Shown piece by piece: positions 25,250 through 34,368 of a DNA stretch of 64,000 nucleotides. Position numbers and translations under genes: made by a program. The notes under the pieces were generated by a model. That model was given only the letters and a program-made list of their open reading frames with translations, had not been told where the DNA came from and searched no databases. Origin of the DNA: Anaerocolumna jejuensis DSM 15929 (GTDB lineage Bacteria > Bacillota > Clostridia > Lachnospirales > Lachnospiraceae); contig NZ_FRAC01000024.1 in NCBI RefSeq assembly GCF_900142215.1, positions 1-64,000 on the forward strand. The letters run 5' to 3'. Within the stretch, counting starts at the first letter, position 1. Every line of letters starts with the position of its first letter.

Positions 25250-26146
25250 ATGGACATCAGCCTTGAATATTATAAGATATTTTATTATGTAGCAAAGATG
25301 GGAAGCTTTACGGCGGCTGCAGAGAAGCTTAATATATCCCAGCCGGCCGTAAGCCAGGCTGTTAAGCTTCTGGAAAGGGAGCTTGGCGGAAATTTCTTTT
25401 TGCGGACCCAAAAGGGAGTAAGAATGACACCGGAAGGAGATATGCTTTTTTCCTATATTTCCTCCGGTTATGAAACAATCCTTAAGGGAGAAGAAAATCT
25501 AAGGAAGCTGCTGGACCTGGAAAACGGTGAGATACGGATTGGTGCCAGTGATATGACACTGCAATTTTACCTGCTTCCCTATCTGGAGGAATTCCATAAA
25601 AGATATCCGGGCATCAAGGTGAGCGTAACCAATGGACCGACACCGGAGACCCTGTCTTATCTCTATGAAGGAAAGATTGATTTTGGAATTGTCAGTGAGC
25701 CTTTTATGGCAAAGCCAGAGGTTACTTCCTTAAGGGTAAAGGAAATACAGGATATTTTTGTGGCAGGAAACAGCTTTGCCCATCTGTCGGATAAAGAACT
25801 GGAGTATAAGGAGCTGGAGGAACTGCCGATTATTTGCCTGGAGGGCTTGACCAGTACCAGAACCTATGTAGATGAAATACTGAAAAACAACGGAGTAGTA
25901 TTAAAGACAGAATTTGAACTGGCAACCAGTGATATGATTGTTCAATTCTCCCTGAGGAATTTGGGAGTCGGCTCTGTGGTCAGGGATTTCGCCAGGGAGT
26001 ATATTGACAGGGGAGAGCTGTTTGAACTAAAGCTTAAACGGCCCCTGCCGCCAAGGCATTTCTGCATTGTGACAAGCTCAAAAAATCCGGAAGCAATGGC
26101 AGCAAAAAGCCTTCTTTCTATGATGATAAGCGAAAAGGAAATTTGA
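25250..26146 (+). CDS. LysR-family transcriptional regulator
   Basis: 298 aa. The N-terminal winged helix is textbook (YYVAKMGSFTAAAEKLNISQ, PAVSQAVKLLERELG, FLRTQKGVRMTPEGDML). The effector domain starts near residue 90 (EIRIGASDMTLQFYLLPYLE), a CysL/CbbR-like type. The gene directly follows the ArsC-like gene with no divergent partner, so its target is unclear. The ribosome site is weak, consistent with translational coupling. Confidence 0.9.
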   Translation: MDISLEYYKIFYYVAKMGSFTAAAEKLNISQPAVSQAVKLLERELGGNFFLRTQKGVRMTPEGDMLFSYISSGYETILKGEENLRKLLDLENGEIRIGASDMTLQFYLLPYLEEFHKRYPGIKVSVTNGPTPETLSYLYEGKIDFGIVSEPFMAKPEVTSLRVKEIQDIFVAGNSFAHLSDKELEYKELEELPIICLEGLTSTRTYVDEILKNNGVVLKTEFELATSDMIVQFSLRNLGVGSVVRDFAREYIDRGELFELKLKRPLPPRHFCIVTSSKNPEAMAAKSLLSMMISEKEI

Positions 26147-26268
26147 TAAAAGAGGTACGAAAAAAGTATTTTAAAATTTATTAAAAAGGTATGAGATTTT
26201 TCTTTTAAATTAGCAGCTCATACATACTGTTATAATATAAGCCAGAAGGACAAGGAAAGAGAAAGGAA

Positions 26269-26291
26269 GAGCCGCCGGTTTAAGCCGGCGG
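26269..26291 (+). terminator. short GC hairpin before dut
   Basis: GCCGCCGG pairs with CCGGCGGA-like sequence around TTTAAG, a 7-bp GC stem placed 15 bp before the dut start codon. No U-run. It would hide the ribosome region of the dut mRNA and may limit its translation. Confidence 0.4.
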
Positions 26292-26305
26292 ACTTAAAAT
26301 ACTGC

Positions 26306-26821
26306 ATGAAAAGAATAGCAAAGTTTGAAAAGGTAAGTAAGAGTCAATTTACAAAGGATTGGATGGAGACTTTTCCGGATATGGAAAGGGAAGAAGCAGA
26401 TAAGCTTTATGAAGCAATAGAGCTTCCAAGGCGTGCAACAGTGGGCTCGGCAGGCTATGACTTTTACAGCCCCATTGATTTTTCACTGGCTCCCAGAGAA
26501 GGCATTAAGATACCTACCGGTATCCGGGTTTCAATGGAGGAGGGCTGGGTGTTAAAATGCTATCCCAGAAGCGGCCTGGGCTTTAAGTTCCGTCTGCAGA
26601 TGAATAATACCGTGGGCATTATTGACAGTGACTATTATTATTCCGACAATGAAGGGCATATCTTTGCCAAGGTGACCAATGATTCCAATGAAGGAAAAAC
26701 AGCAGAAGTAAAGGCTAGTTCAGGTTTTATGCAGGGTATTTTTGTAGAATATGGAATAACCTTTGATGATGACTGTGAAGAGAAACGTAACGGAGGCTTT
26801 GGAAGCACTTCGAGAGCTTAG
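26306..26821 (+). CDS. dut: dUTPase-family nucleotidohydrolase
   Basis: Hydrolyses dUTP to dUMP and keeps uracil out of DNA. 171 aa. The trimeric dUTPase motifs are in order: ATVGSAGYDFYSPID (I), YPRSGLGFKFRLQ (II), NNTVGIIDSDYYY (III), and the C-terminal glycine-rich arm KRNGGFGSTSR (V). The N-terminal 40 residues are longer than in the E. coli enzyme but usual in clostridia. A dCTP deaminase-related activity cannot be excluded. Confidence 0.9.
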   Translation: MKRIAKFEKVSKSQFTKDWMETFPDMEREEADKLYEAIELPRRATVGSAGYDFYSPIDFSLAPREGIKIPTGIRVSMEEGWVLKCYPRSGLGFKFRLQMNNTVGIIDSDYYYSDNEGHIFAKVTNDSNEGKTAEVKASSGFMQGIFVEYGITFDDDCEEKRNGGFGSTSRA

Positions 26822-26879
26822 TGCTGCCGGACAGGCTTTGAAAGCAGATGGGGAGCTGGAAGAAGAAAGGGGCAAAAGG

Positions 26880-27377
26880 ATGGAAAAGATAAATATATTG
26901 GTAAGTGCCTGCCTGCTGGGACTTGATTGCAGATATTCCGGAACCGGCAAGTATATTGCCGAACTGGAGGAGCTAAAGGAAGAGTTCCAGTTCATACCCG
27001 TATGCCCGGAGCAGCTTGGCGGCCTTCCTACCCCCAGAAGCCCGGTAGAAATAACAGAAGGCAGAGCCGTTAATAAAGAAGGAGCCGACTGTACGGAGCA
27101 GTTTAAAAAGGGAGCGCAGGAAGCAGGCAAGCTGGCCGGATACTTTAACTGCAGGGTAGCGCTGCTAAAGGCAAACAGCCCCTCCTGCGGCTTTGGGCGT
27201 ATTTATGACGGAAGCTTCAGCGGAAAGCTGATAGAGGGAAACGGTATAACGGCAGAGCTCTTGCATAAAAAGGGGCTTAGGATATATTCGGAAAAGGACC
27301 TGAAAGACTTAAAGGACCTGAAAGATGTGAAGAAATTGAAAGATGTGAAGAAACTGAAAGATTTGAAAGACCAGTAA
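26880..27377 (+). CDS. DUF523 protein with repeat-encoded tail
   Basis: 165 aa. The DUF523 core shows NILVSACLLGLDCRYSG, CPEQLGGLPTPRSPVE and LLKANSPSCGFGRIYDG with conserved cysteines that may bind a metal. Members sit near nucleotide or sulfur genes; function unknown. Start chosen at ATG 26880 (AAAGG upstream); an ATG at 26763 would overlap dut by 59 bp. The last 25 residues are DLK/DVK/KLK triplets encoded by a 9-bp tandem repeat that runs on beyond the stop codon. Confidence 0.8.
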   Translation: MEKINILVSACLLGLDCRYSGTGKYIAELEELKEEFQFIPVCPEQLGGLPTPRSPVEITEGRAVNKEGADCTEQFKKGAQEAGKLAGYFNCRVALLKANSPSCGFGRIYDGSFSGKLIEGNGITAELLHKKGLRIYSEKDLKDLKDLKDVKKLKDVKKLKDLKDQ

Positions 27378-27422
27378 GACTTGAAAGACCAGTAAGACTT
27401 GAAAGACCAGTAAGACTTGAAG
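27297..27422 (+). repeat. 9-bp tandem repeat, 14 units, crossing a stop codon
   Basis: Units vary around GACTTGAAA/GACCTGAAA. Units 9, 11 and 13 are GACCAGTAA; unit 9 supplies the DUF523 stop codon. The last six units alternate GACCAGTAA and GACTTGAAA, an 18-bp higher-order unit. All units are in the gene's frame. Confidence 0.95.
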
Positions 27423-27737
27423 ACATCAGGGCAGGTGTAGGGCAGAATAATCCTGGAAAGAGCGGTAATAATAACAGGGCGGGAGCAAAGTGCGGATATG
27501 GGACCTGCTTTTGATGTCATAATGCATTATAACTACAGTTTATGGAATGCATAAAAAATATTGATTTTACTTATGCTGTTTCGGCGGGTATAATAAGAAA
27601 GTAATAAGGCATGGTAGCAAGTTTTGTTACGATGCTATTTTTATGTGATGTGGGATATTTCCGGTCAGGATGCAATGGATATGAAGGGAATAACCGTAAG
27701 CCAGCTATATTCACAGGTATAAAAAGGAGGAATTTTC
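27423..27737 (+). promoter_or_regulatory. purA upstream region with promoter
   Basis: TTTACT and TATAAT (near 27591) with a 17-bp spacer form a plausible promoter about 140 bp before purA. No riboswitch fold or recognised purine-leader motif was seen. Confidence 0.45.
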
Positions 27738-29012
27738 ATGGTAAAAGCAATAGTAGGCGCTAATTGGGGCGACGAAGGTAAGGGTAAAATAACAGACATG
27801 CTTGGTCAGGAATCGGATATCATTATCAGGTTTCAGGGCGGCAGCAATGCAGGACATACCATTATCAACAAGTATGGCAAATTTGCACTCCACCTTCTTC
27901 CCTCCGGCGTATTTTATGATCACACCACCTGCATTATCGGTAATGGGGTAGCATTAAATATTCCCTACCTTTTTAAAGAAGTGAAGTCCTTAACGGACAG
28001 AGGAGTGCCGGAACCGAAGCTATTAGTTTCCGATCGTGCACAGATTATGATGCCCTATCATATTTTATTTGACCAATACGAAGAAGAAAGGCTGGGCGGC
28101 AAATCCTTTGGCTCCACCAAGTCGGGAATCGCACCCTTTTATTCTGATAAATATGCAAAAATCGGATTTCAGGTATCGGAGCTTTTTGAGGAAGAAAGCT
28201 TAAGAGAAAAGGTTGAGAGAGTATGCGAAGCAAAGAATGTCATCTTAGAGCATATGTATCACAAGCCTGCTATCAATACGGAGGAATTGTTCCAGACCCT
28301 TTTGGAATACAGGGATATGGTAAAGCCCTATGTATGTGATGTGGCTGCTTACCTTTATGAAGCCATAAAGGAAGGAAAGAATATCCTTCTGGAAGGACAG
28401 CTCGGTGCCTTAAAGGACCCGGATTTCGGAATTTACCCGATGGTAACCTCCTCCTCTACCTTAGCAGCCTACGGTGCTATCGGTGCGGGAATACCTCCTT
28501 ATGAAATCAAGGAAATCATTGCTGTTGCCAAGGCATATTCCAGTGCTGTCGGAGCAGGAGAATTCGTCAGTGAAATTTTTGGAGAAGAAGCGGACGAACT
28601 GCGAAGAAGAGGCGGAGACGGCGGTGAATTCGGTGCTACCACCGGAAGACCCAGACGTATGGGCTGGTTTGATGCCGTAGCTACCAGATATGGCTGCAGG
28701 ATGCAGGGAGCTACCCAGGTGGCCTTAACCGTACTGGATGTCCTGGGCTATCTGGAGGAGCTGCCGGTATGCGTAGGCTATGAAATTGACGGTGTGGTAA
28801 CGAAGGATTTCCCGACCACTGTTAAGCTTGCCAAAGCAAAGCCTGTATATGAGAAGCTTCCCGGCTGGAAGCAGGAAATCAGGGGAATTAAGAAATACGA
28901 AGACTTACCGGAAAATTGCAGAAAATACATTGAATTCATTGAAAAGGAAATTGGTGTTCCTGTTACGATGGTATCCAACGGACCGGAAAGAGATGAGATT
29001 ATTTACCGCTAA
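27738..29012 (+). CDS. purA: adenylosuccinate synthetase
   Basis: Joins IMP and aspartate with GTP to form adenylosuccinate; PurB then completes AMP. 424 aa. Seen: the GTP loop GANWGDEGKGK, FQGGSNAGHTI with the catalytic His, GTTKSG-like FGSTKSGIAPFYSDK, LEGQLGALKDPDFG, and GRPRRMGWFD. ATG 27738 follows AAGGAGG. It lies apart from purC-purF-purB but in the same orientation. A strong hairpin follows. Confidence 0.95.
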   Translation: MVKAIVGANWGDEGKGKITDMLGQESDIIIRFQGGSNAGHTIINKYGKFALHLLPSGVFYDHTTCIIGNGVALNIPYLFKEVKSLTDRGVPEPKLLVSDRAQIMMPYHILFDQYEEERLGGKSFGSTKSGIAPFYSDKYAKIGFQVSELFEEESLREKVERVCEAKNVILEHMYHKPAINTEELFQTLLEYRDMVKPYVCDVAAYLYEAIKEGKNILLEGQLGALKDPDFGIYPMVTSSSTLAAYGAIGAGIPPYEIKEIIAVAKAYSSAVGAGEFVSEIFGEEADELRRRGGDGGEFGATTGRPRRMGWFDAVATRYGCRMQGATQVALTVLDVLGYLEELPVCVGYEIDGVVTKDFPTTVKLAKAKPVYEKLPGWKQEIRGIKKYEDLPENCRKYIEFIEKEIGVPVTMVSNGPERDEIIYR

Positions 29013-29037
29013 ATCATTTTGCAACACCCTCATGATG

Positions 29038-29120
29038 AAAGGAGCAGTTTGATTTTCTCTGGCATACAACTTGGCGAGGTATCTTAAAGTTGTATGCCAG
29101 AGATATCAGACTGCTCCTTT
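29038..29120 (+). terminator. long hairpin after purA
   Basis: About 34 nt on each side pair (AAAGGAGCAGT.../...ACTGCTCCTTT with CTCTGGCATACAACTT/AAGTTGTATGCCAGAG inside), interrupted by one small bulge; CTCCTTTTGTT follows. It is much longer than an ordinary intrinsic terminator. Confidence 0.7.
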
Positions 29121-29158
29121 TGTTAAAGCTCTGGAGTACTTAAAGGTACTCAGACAGT

Positions 29159-29456
29159 GCAAACGCATGAGACTAAATAATGGATATGAACAGATGACCA
29201 AGGAGGTTGTTTAGAAGTTTTGTCTCAAGAGGTTCCTTATGACACTTAAGCGGCAGGAAACGTGACTAGGTAAAACAGTGCCACTGTTTGAGCTTGATAA
29301 CTAACACAGCCATATTTGTTACAGCGAGTTTGGCGCTGATTTGCCTGCCAGTCACGTTTTCTGCTGCTTTAGTGGAGTAAGGGTTCTCGCATAACAAAAC
29401 TTCTAAACAACCTCTTTGGTCATCGTCCGTTCCCATTACTTCCTTCATGCGCTTGC
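29159..29456. repeat. long palindromic repeat, family A copy 1
   Basis: About 298 bp bounded by GCAAACGCATGA and TCATGCGCTTGC. The distal stem pairs 29197-29223 with 29394-29420; the proximal stem includes CGTGAC (29261) with GTCACG (29351). Conserved bulge/loop motifs are TTCCTTATGACACTTAAG, CCACTGTTTGAGC and CAGCGAGTTTGG. It lies between purA and the aminotransferase gene, whose stop codon touches its edge. Nearly identical to 53599-53898 except at paired stem positions. Confidence 0.85.
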
Positions 29457-29465
29457 CGTGGGTAC

Positions 29466-30587
29466 TCAGCCAAGCTTACGGGATAAATACTCCAGCAGCT
29501 TGTCATTATTTTCTCCTGTAAGGAAACAAAAGCGTATAAAACGGTTACTAAGGCCCTGAAAGGTTGAACAGTCCCGAATCATCAGGGACTGTCGGATGGC
29601 TCCCTCAAATAAATCATGGGAAGTAAGGTTATCCTTTTGTATTTGCAACAGGATAAAGTTGGCAGAAGGTTCATAGTATTTTAAGCCGGACACATTCTTC
29701 AGCACGGCCTTTATACGCTCTCTTTCGCTGCTGATCAAATTTCTGGTTCTCTTTATATATTCCTCATCGGAAAACATAATTTCTCCCGCCAAAGAGGCCA
29801 GGATATTAATTGTCCAAGGGTTTTTTCTTTCATTTACAAGGTGAAGCAATTCTTCATCGCTTGTCATGGCGTACCCCAGGCGAAGTCCGGGAGCGGCAAA
29901 GAACTTTGAGATTCCCCGGATGACAATCAGGTTCTTATAGGCGGAAAGAAGAGAAACGGAGGTAACAGAGGCGATATCGGGAGCAAATTCCACATAGGTC
30001 TCATCCACCATGCAATAAATATTCCTATTCTTGCAAAAGGCAAGGATTTCTGCCATTACTTCTGTCTTTATCACAGAGGAGGTAGGATTATTGGGGTTGC
30101 AGATAACAAGGAGGTCATAGGAAGCTTTAAGGGTTTCCTTCAAGGCGGAAAGATTTACGTTAAATTCCGCCTCTTCCTTTAATAGAAAATAATCAATCCT
30201 GCTCCCTTCAAGAGTCAGCTCTCTTTCATATTCCGAATAGGTAGGGCTTATAATCAGTGCTTTCTTTGGCTTTATAAATTGGATAAAAAGAGAAATTAAC
30301 TCCGTGGAGCCGTTGCCCACAAGAATATGCTCTGTCTGACACTGTTTCTCTGTGGGCAGGTCTTTATTGACATAGGCAGCAATGCTCCTTCGCAAAGAGG
30401 TGTATTCCCTGTCCGGATAATCGGTTATGGCATCAATATGGCCGGAAAGGTCTGCCCTTAATACCGGGGATATTCCAAGGGGATTGACATTTCCCGCAAA
30501 ATTTATTATCTCATCTTTTTTAATTCCATAATACTTTTCTATTTTTTCTAAATCACTTCCGTGAAAATGTTCCTTTGGTGTTATCAT
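29466..30587 (-). CDS. PLP-dependent class II aminotransferase, CobD/HisC-like
   Basis: 373 aa, fold type I. INFAGNVNPLGISPVL near the N-terminus is the pattern of threonine-phosphate decarboxylases (CobD) and related HisC-like enzymes. VGNGSTELISLFI, ICNPNNPTSSVI, VDETYVEFA and the PLP lysine in IRGISKFFAAPGLRLGYA are all present. CobD makes aminopropanol phosphate for cobalamin; HisC transaminates histidinol phosphate. No cobalamin or his neighbours are present, so the choice is left open. Start ATG 30587 follows GGAAAGGA; a longer frame to 30671 runs into the divergent promoter. Confidence 0.85.
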   Translation of the reverse strand: MITPKEHFHGSDLEKIEKYYGIKKDEIINFAGNVNPLGISPVLRADLSGHIDAITDYPDREYTSLRRSIAAYVNKDLPTEKQCQTEHILVGNGSTELISLFIQFIKPKKALIISPTYSEYERELTLEGSRIDYFLLKEEAEFNVNLSALKETLKASYDLLVICNPNNPTSSVIKTEVMAEILAFCKNRNIYCMVDETYVEFAPDIASVTSVSLLSAYKNLIVIRGISKFFAAPGLRLGYAMTSDEELLHLVNERKNPWTINILASLAGEIMFSDEEYIKRTRNLISSERERIKAVLKNVSGLKYYEPSANFILLQIQKDNLTSHDLFEGAIRQSLMIRDCSTFQGLSNRFIRFCFLTGENNDKLLEYLSRKLG

Positions 30588-30698
30588 AGTCCATCCTTTC
30601 CCTTGCGAAATACTGTCGATTAGTGTTATAATAATTATAATATAAAGGTGAAGAAATGCAATACAATACATAAATTATCATGGTCTGGGGTGAATTGG

Positions 30699-33600
30699 TT
30701 GAAAGAGAAGATAAAACAGCTGGCTGACGGATGTTTTGAATATGAGTCTCCTGCTTTATTATTGTCGGAGGAAGAGCTTATTATAACGGTGGATGCAGGC
30801 GGCTGCTATAAGGGAACACTATCGGTCTGGAATTCTCTTGGCACCATGCTGACAGGGCAGCTGTATTCCTCCAGTACCTATTTTTACACGGAAAAGCAGG
30901 AATTTGAAGGAGAGCGTATTGAGTTAGCATATACGGTACAGGCTAAGACACTGGCACCGGGAGATATGGTACGGGGCTGGCTTGATGTTGTAAGTGACAG
31001 CGGGGAAGCCAGAGTCCCTTTTTTTATAACGGCAGAGCCACCCTATCTGAATTCCTCTCTTGGTAAAATCAAAGATTTCTTTCATTTTACCAATCTTGCC
31101 AAGTCTGACTGGGCCGAAGCAGTAAAGCTCTTTAAAACAGAAGAATTCCGTGAATTTCTTCAGTACCGGGATAAGAAATACCTGGTATTATATGATGCCT
31201 TAAAGAAAAGCAGGTCGGCAAATCAGGCATTGGAGGAATTTCTTGTTACAGTCCGTAAAAAAACCCCTGTTAATTTTATTGTAGACAAGAATACTTTAGA
31301 ATATGAAGTGAACACGGAAAGCTTCATGGATAAGATAACCCTGATGAAGGATAACTGGGGGTATGAAGAGATAAGGGTCAGCTGCGAAGGGGATTTTATC
31401 CAACCGGAGCATAAAATTATATGGTCGGATTATTTTGTGGGAAATACATATCCTCTGGAATTTGTAATACAGCCTCTTGCTATGAGAAGAGGAAGGAATT
31501 ACGGCAAGATTATCCTTTCCTCCGTTCATGATACCCTTGTAGTAGAAGTGACGGCAACACGCAAGGCGGAAAAGACAGAGGAGAGGCGCAAACAGAGGCA
31601 TATCAAGGAAAAAGTCATTGCCTGTGTGAGAAATTATCTGAATTTCAGAGAAAACCGCATCAGTCCTGAGGAATATATCCAAAAGACTGAAGTAGAATTA
31701 AAGGGGCTGAAGTCAGGTGATAAGAAAAATTTATTGTGGTACAGGCTCCTGGAAGTCCATCTGCTGCAGACGGCTGATATGGGCGACCTCCAGAACGAAA
31801 ATGAGATAAAGGCTGCCCTGAACGCCCTGAAGCCGGAAATCATAGAGAAAGAGCAGAAGGATACGGCGGTGGTATGCGCTTACTGGTATCTTCTTGCACT
31901 CATTGATAGGAGCGAGGAGACGGTGGAGGCGGCTATAAAGGAAATAAGAAATGTCTACCATATGAATTCCTACGATTATAGGGTATTATGGTTTTGGCTA
32001 TACACCGATAAGAAATTTGACGGCAATAAAGGACAGGCACTGGAGCTTCTAAGAGAACAGTTTTTACATGGCTGCCGCAGTCCTTATCTTTATTTTGAAG
32101 CAATTTTAATCTATAGGGAAAATCCCGTGCTGTTAACAGAACTTGGGGATTTTGAAATACAGGTACTCCTGTTTGGTGTGAAAGAAAGCTATGTGGACGT
32201 GGAGCTGGCAGGACAGTTTGCCTATCTGGCAGCAAAAAAGAGGGAATTTAAAAGAAGTATCTATTATTGCCTTATACTGCTGTACCGGAATTATTCAGAG
32301 AAGGGTAAGAAGGAAGAACAGGCGGCTCTTACCAATATCCTGACTGCTGTCTTAAGCCTTTTAATCAAAGGGCACAAAAGGGGAAGGAAGTATTTTAACT
32401 GGTACCAGAAGGGAGTAAAGGAGCAGCTTCGCCTTACGGAGCTTTATGAATATTATCTTTATTCCTACGACGAAGAAGAGCAGAGCAAGCTGCCCATGCA
32501 GGTACTGTTATACTTTATTTATAATAGCAGCCTGAGCGATAAAAAGAGGGCATTTCTCTATGCCTATCTCATAAAAAATAAGGATGAGCTTAGTTCTATT
32601 TACCGGAGCTACAGCAAGAAAATCGAGAATTTCGGAAAAAGGATGCTGAAGGAGCATGCCATTGACAGAAACCTCTCGGTTATTTACGAAGAACTGATAA
32701 CCATGAACGGGTTTACCTGTGAAATCGGAAATGACCTTTCCTATGTTATGTTCAAGCAGGAATTATGCTGTCAGAACAGCAATATAAAAGGTGTGGTAAC
32801 GGTACATGCCGAAACCGGAGACGAGATATATACCCCCTTGGCAGCAGAGTGCGCTTACATTGACCTCTATACGGAGAATCATGAAATACTCCTGGTGGAT
32901 AATCAGGATAACCGGTATGCCAAGACCGTTGCCTATACCCTGTATCCCTTCCTTGGAAAAGACAATTATCTGATGGATTGCCTGCAGCAGGAGAGCGGGA
33001 ATGCCATGGTGCTCCTGAACTTTGCCGAAAAAGCAGAAGCCTATCAGAAATTTGATGCGGAGTCCGTTCGTATCAGAGGAAAGCTTTTAGAGCTTCCCTT
33101 CCTGAAGGAGAACTACAGAAGTAAAATACAGATGGATTTAATCTCTTACTATTATGATAATTTCCAGGGAGATTTACTGGAGGAGTATCTAAAGGAGATT
33201 GATCCGGCCAGTCTTAATAAGAATGACAGGGTGAAGCTCATAGAGCTTTACATCATAAGGAATTTTTATGAGGAAGCTAAAGAAGCCTTAATGGAGTACG
33301 GATTTGAAGATCTTCAGCTTAACAGGCTGCTGAAGATATGTGCCTGGCTGTTACAGGAGAGAAAAGCAGAAAAGGATGAGCTTCTTTTAAGCCTTTGCTT
33401 TTATATCTTTAAGGCCGGCAAATATAATGAAGAAATATTGGTATACCTGTCAGAGCAGTATGTGGGTGCCACCAGAGAATTGTACAGTCTTTGGGAGGCT
33501 GCCTGCGGCTTTGAAATTGACACCTGCATCCTGGAGGAAAGGCTTTTGATGCAGATGCTTGTAACCAGAGAATATCTGGTCAATTCTCCCCAGGTATTTC

Positions 33601-34289
33601 TTAAATACTACCAGAGAGGCTGCAACAGAAAGCTGATTCGGGCATTTTTATCTTATCATGCCTATAAATACCTTATTAACGGAAGAATTCTCAAAGGGGA
33701 AATGTTCCAGGTAATGAGGAGAGAGCTGATATATGAGGAAAATGATGTCTGCATGCTGGCTCTGTTAAAGAAGCTCTCAACGGAAGAATTCTTTGATGAG
33801 AGCGAGAAGGAATTCATTGATTATAATCTGCAGCGTTTTATGAGAAGAGGAATGATACTGCCCTTTTTCCAGAACTTTAAGGGGGTACTGCCCTTGAATG
33901 ATAAGATAAACAGCAGCTGCCTTGTAGAATATATATCCAACCCCAGCCAAAGGGTTTTCATTCATTACAGAAAGGAATCACAGGAGGAATATACCCGGGA
34001 AGAAATGAAGGATATGTTTCTTGGAATCCACGTAAAGGATTTTATCCTCTTTGCAGACGAAAGCCTTCCGTATTACATATCCGAGGGGGAAGATTCCCAG
34101 GCAGTCATAACGGAAAGCGGAAGCTTAAGGACGGACGCAGCGGTATCCGGAGAGGAAGACAGTCCCTATGAACAGATAAACTTTATAGCGGCGGCTCTGG
34201 AAATGAATGATTATGAAAGCGTCCGGGAGGGAATTTTGAATTACGAAAGAAACAGGCATTTGGTAAACAAGTTATTTAAAGCGTTATAA
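30699..34289 (+). CDS. giant helical protein, DUF5717-like, function unknown
   Basis: About 1,196 aa, cytoplasmic, no signal peptide or membrane segment. It starts LKEKIKQLADGCFEYESPAL and matches what I know of the DUF5717 family of Lachnospiraceae. Residues 30-280 look beta-rich (ELIITVDAGGCYKGTLSVW, repeated short strands) like tandem immunoglobulin-type domains. Most of the rest is helical and repeat-like, resembling TPR arrays. It heads a four-gene operon. TTG 30699 after GGGG is preferred; GTG 30690 or 30648 are alternatives. Role unknown; a scaffold is a reasonable guess. Confidence 0.7.
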   Translation: MKEKIKQLADGCFEYESPALLLSEEELIITVDAGGCYKGTLSVWNSLGTMLTGQLYSSSTYFYTEKQEFEGERIELAYTVQAKTLAPGDMVRGWLDVVSDSGEARVPFFITAEPPYLNSSLGKIKDFFHFTNLAKSDWAEAVKLFKTEEFREFLQYRDKKYLVLYDALKKSRSANQALEEFLVTVRKKTPVNFIVDKNTLEYEVNTESFMDKITLMKDNWGYEEIRVSCEGDFIQPEHKIIWSDYFVGNTYPLEFVIQPLAMRRGRNYGKIILSSVHDTLVVEVTATRKAEKTEERRKQRHIKEKVIACVRNYLNFRENRISPEEYIQKTEVELKGLKSGDKKNLLWYRLLEVHLLQTADMGDLQNENEIKAALNALKPEIIEKEQKDTAVVCAYWYLLALIDRSEETVEAAIKEIRNVYHMNSYDYRVLWFWLYTDKKFDGNKGQALELLREQFLHGCRSPYLYFEAILIYRENPVLLTELGDFEIQVLLFGVKESYVDVELAGQFAYLAAKKREFKRSIYYCLILLYRNYSEKGKKEEQAALTNILTAVLSLLIKGHKRGRKYFNWYQKGVKEQLRLTELYEYYLYSYDEEEQSKLPMQVLLYFIYNSSLSDKKRAFLYAYLIKNKDELSSIYRSYSKKIENFGKRMLKEHAIDRNLSVIYEELITMNGFTCEIGNDLSYVMFKQELCCQNSNIKGVVTVHAETGDEIYTPLAAECAYIDLYTENHEILLVDNQDNRYAKTVAYTLYPFLGKDNYLMDCLQQESGNAMVLLNFAEKAEAYQKFDAESVRIRGKLLELPFLKENYRSKIQMDLISYYYDNFQGDLLEEYLKEIDPASLNKNDRVKLIELYIIRNFYEEAKEALMEYGFEDLQLNRLLKICAWLLQERKAEKDELLLSLCFYIFKAGKYNEEILVYLSEQYVGATRELYSLWEAACGFEIDTCILEERLLMQMLVTREYLVNSPQVFLKYYQRGCNRKLIRAFLSYHAYKYLINGRILKGEMFQVMRRELIYEENDVCMLALLKKLSTEEFFDESEKEFIDYNLQRFMRRGMILPFFQNFKGVLPLNDKINSSCLVEYISNPSQRVFIHYRKESQEEYTREEMKDMFLGIHVKDFILFADESLPYYISEGEDSQAVITESGSLRTDAAVSGEEDSPYEQINFIAAALEMNDYESVREGILNYERNRHLVNKLFKAL

Positions 34290-34368
34290 GTCAGGTTTAT
34301 TTCTATAAATGGATTATTCAACTACGGAATATCAGACCGAGGCTTTGATATTCGCGAAAGAGGTTGCT

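Noticed and set aside
29266..29448. 60-codon ORF on the minus strand
   Set aside because: It lies wholly inside the long palindrome and has no ribosome site.
29466..30587. Firm naming as hisC
   Set aside because: The N-terminal pattern resembles CobD as much as HisC and no pathway neighbours decide, so no symbol was given.
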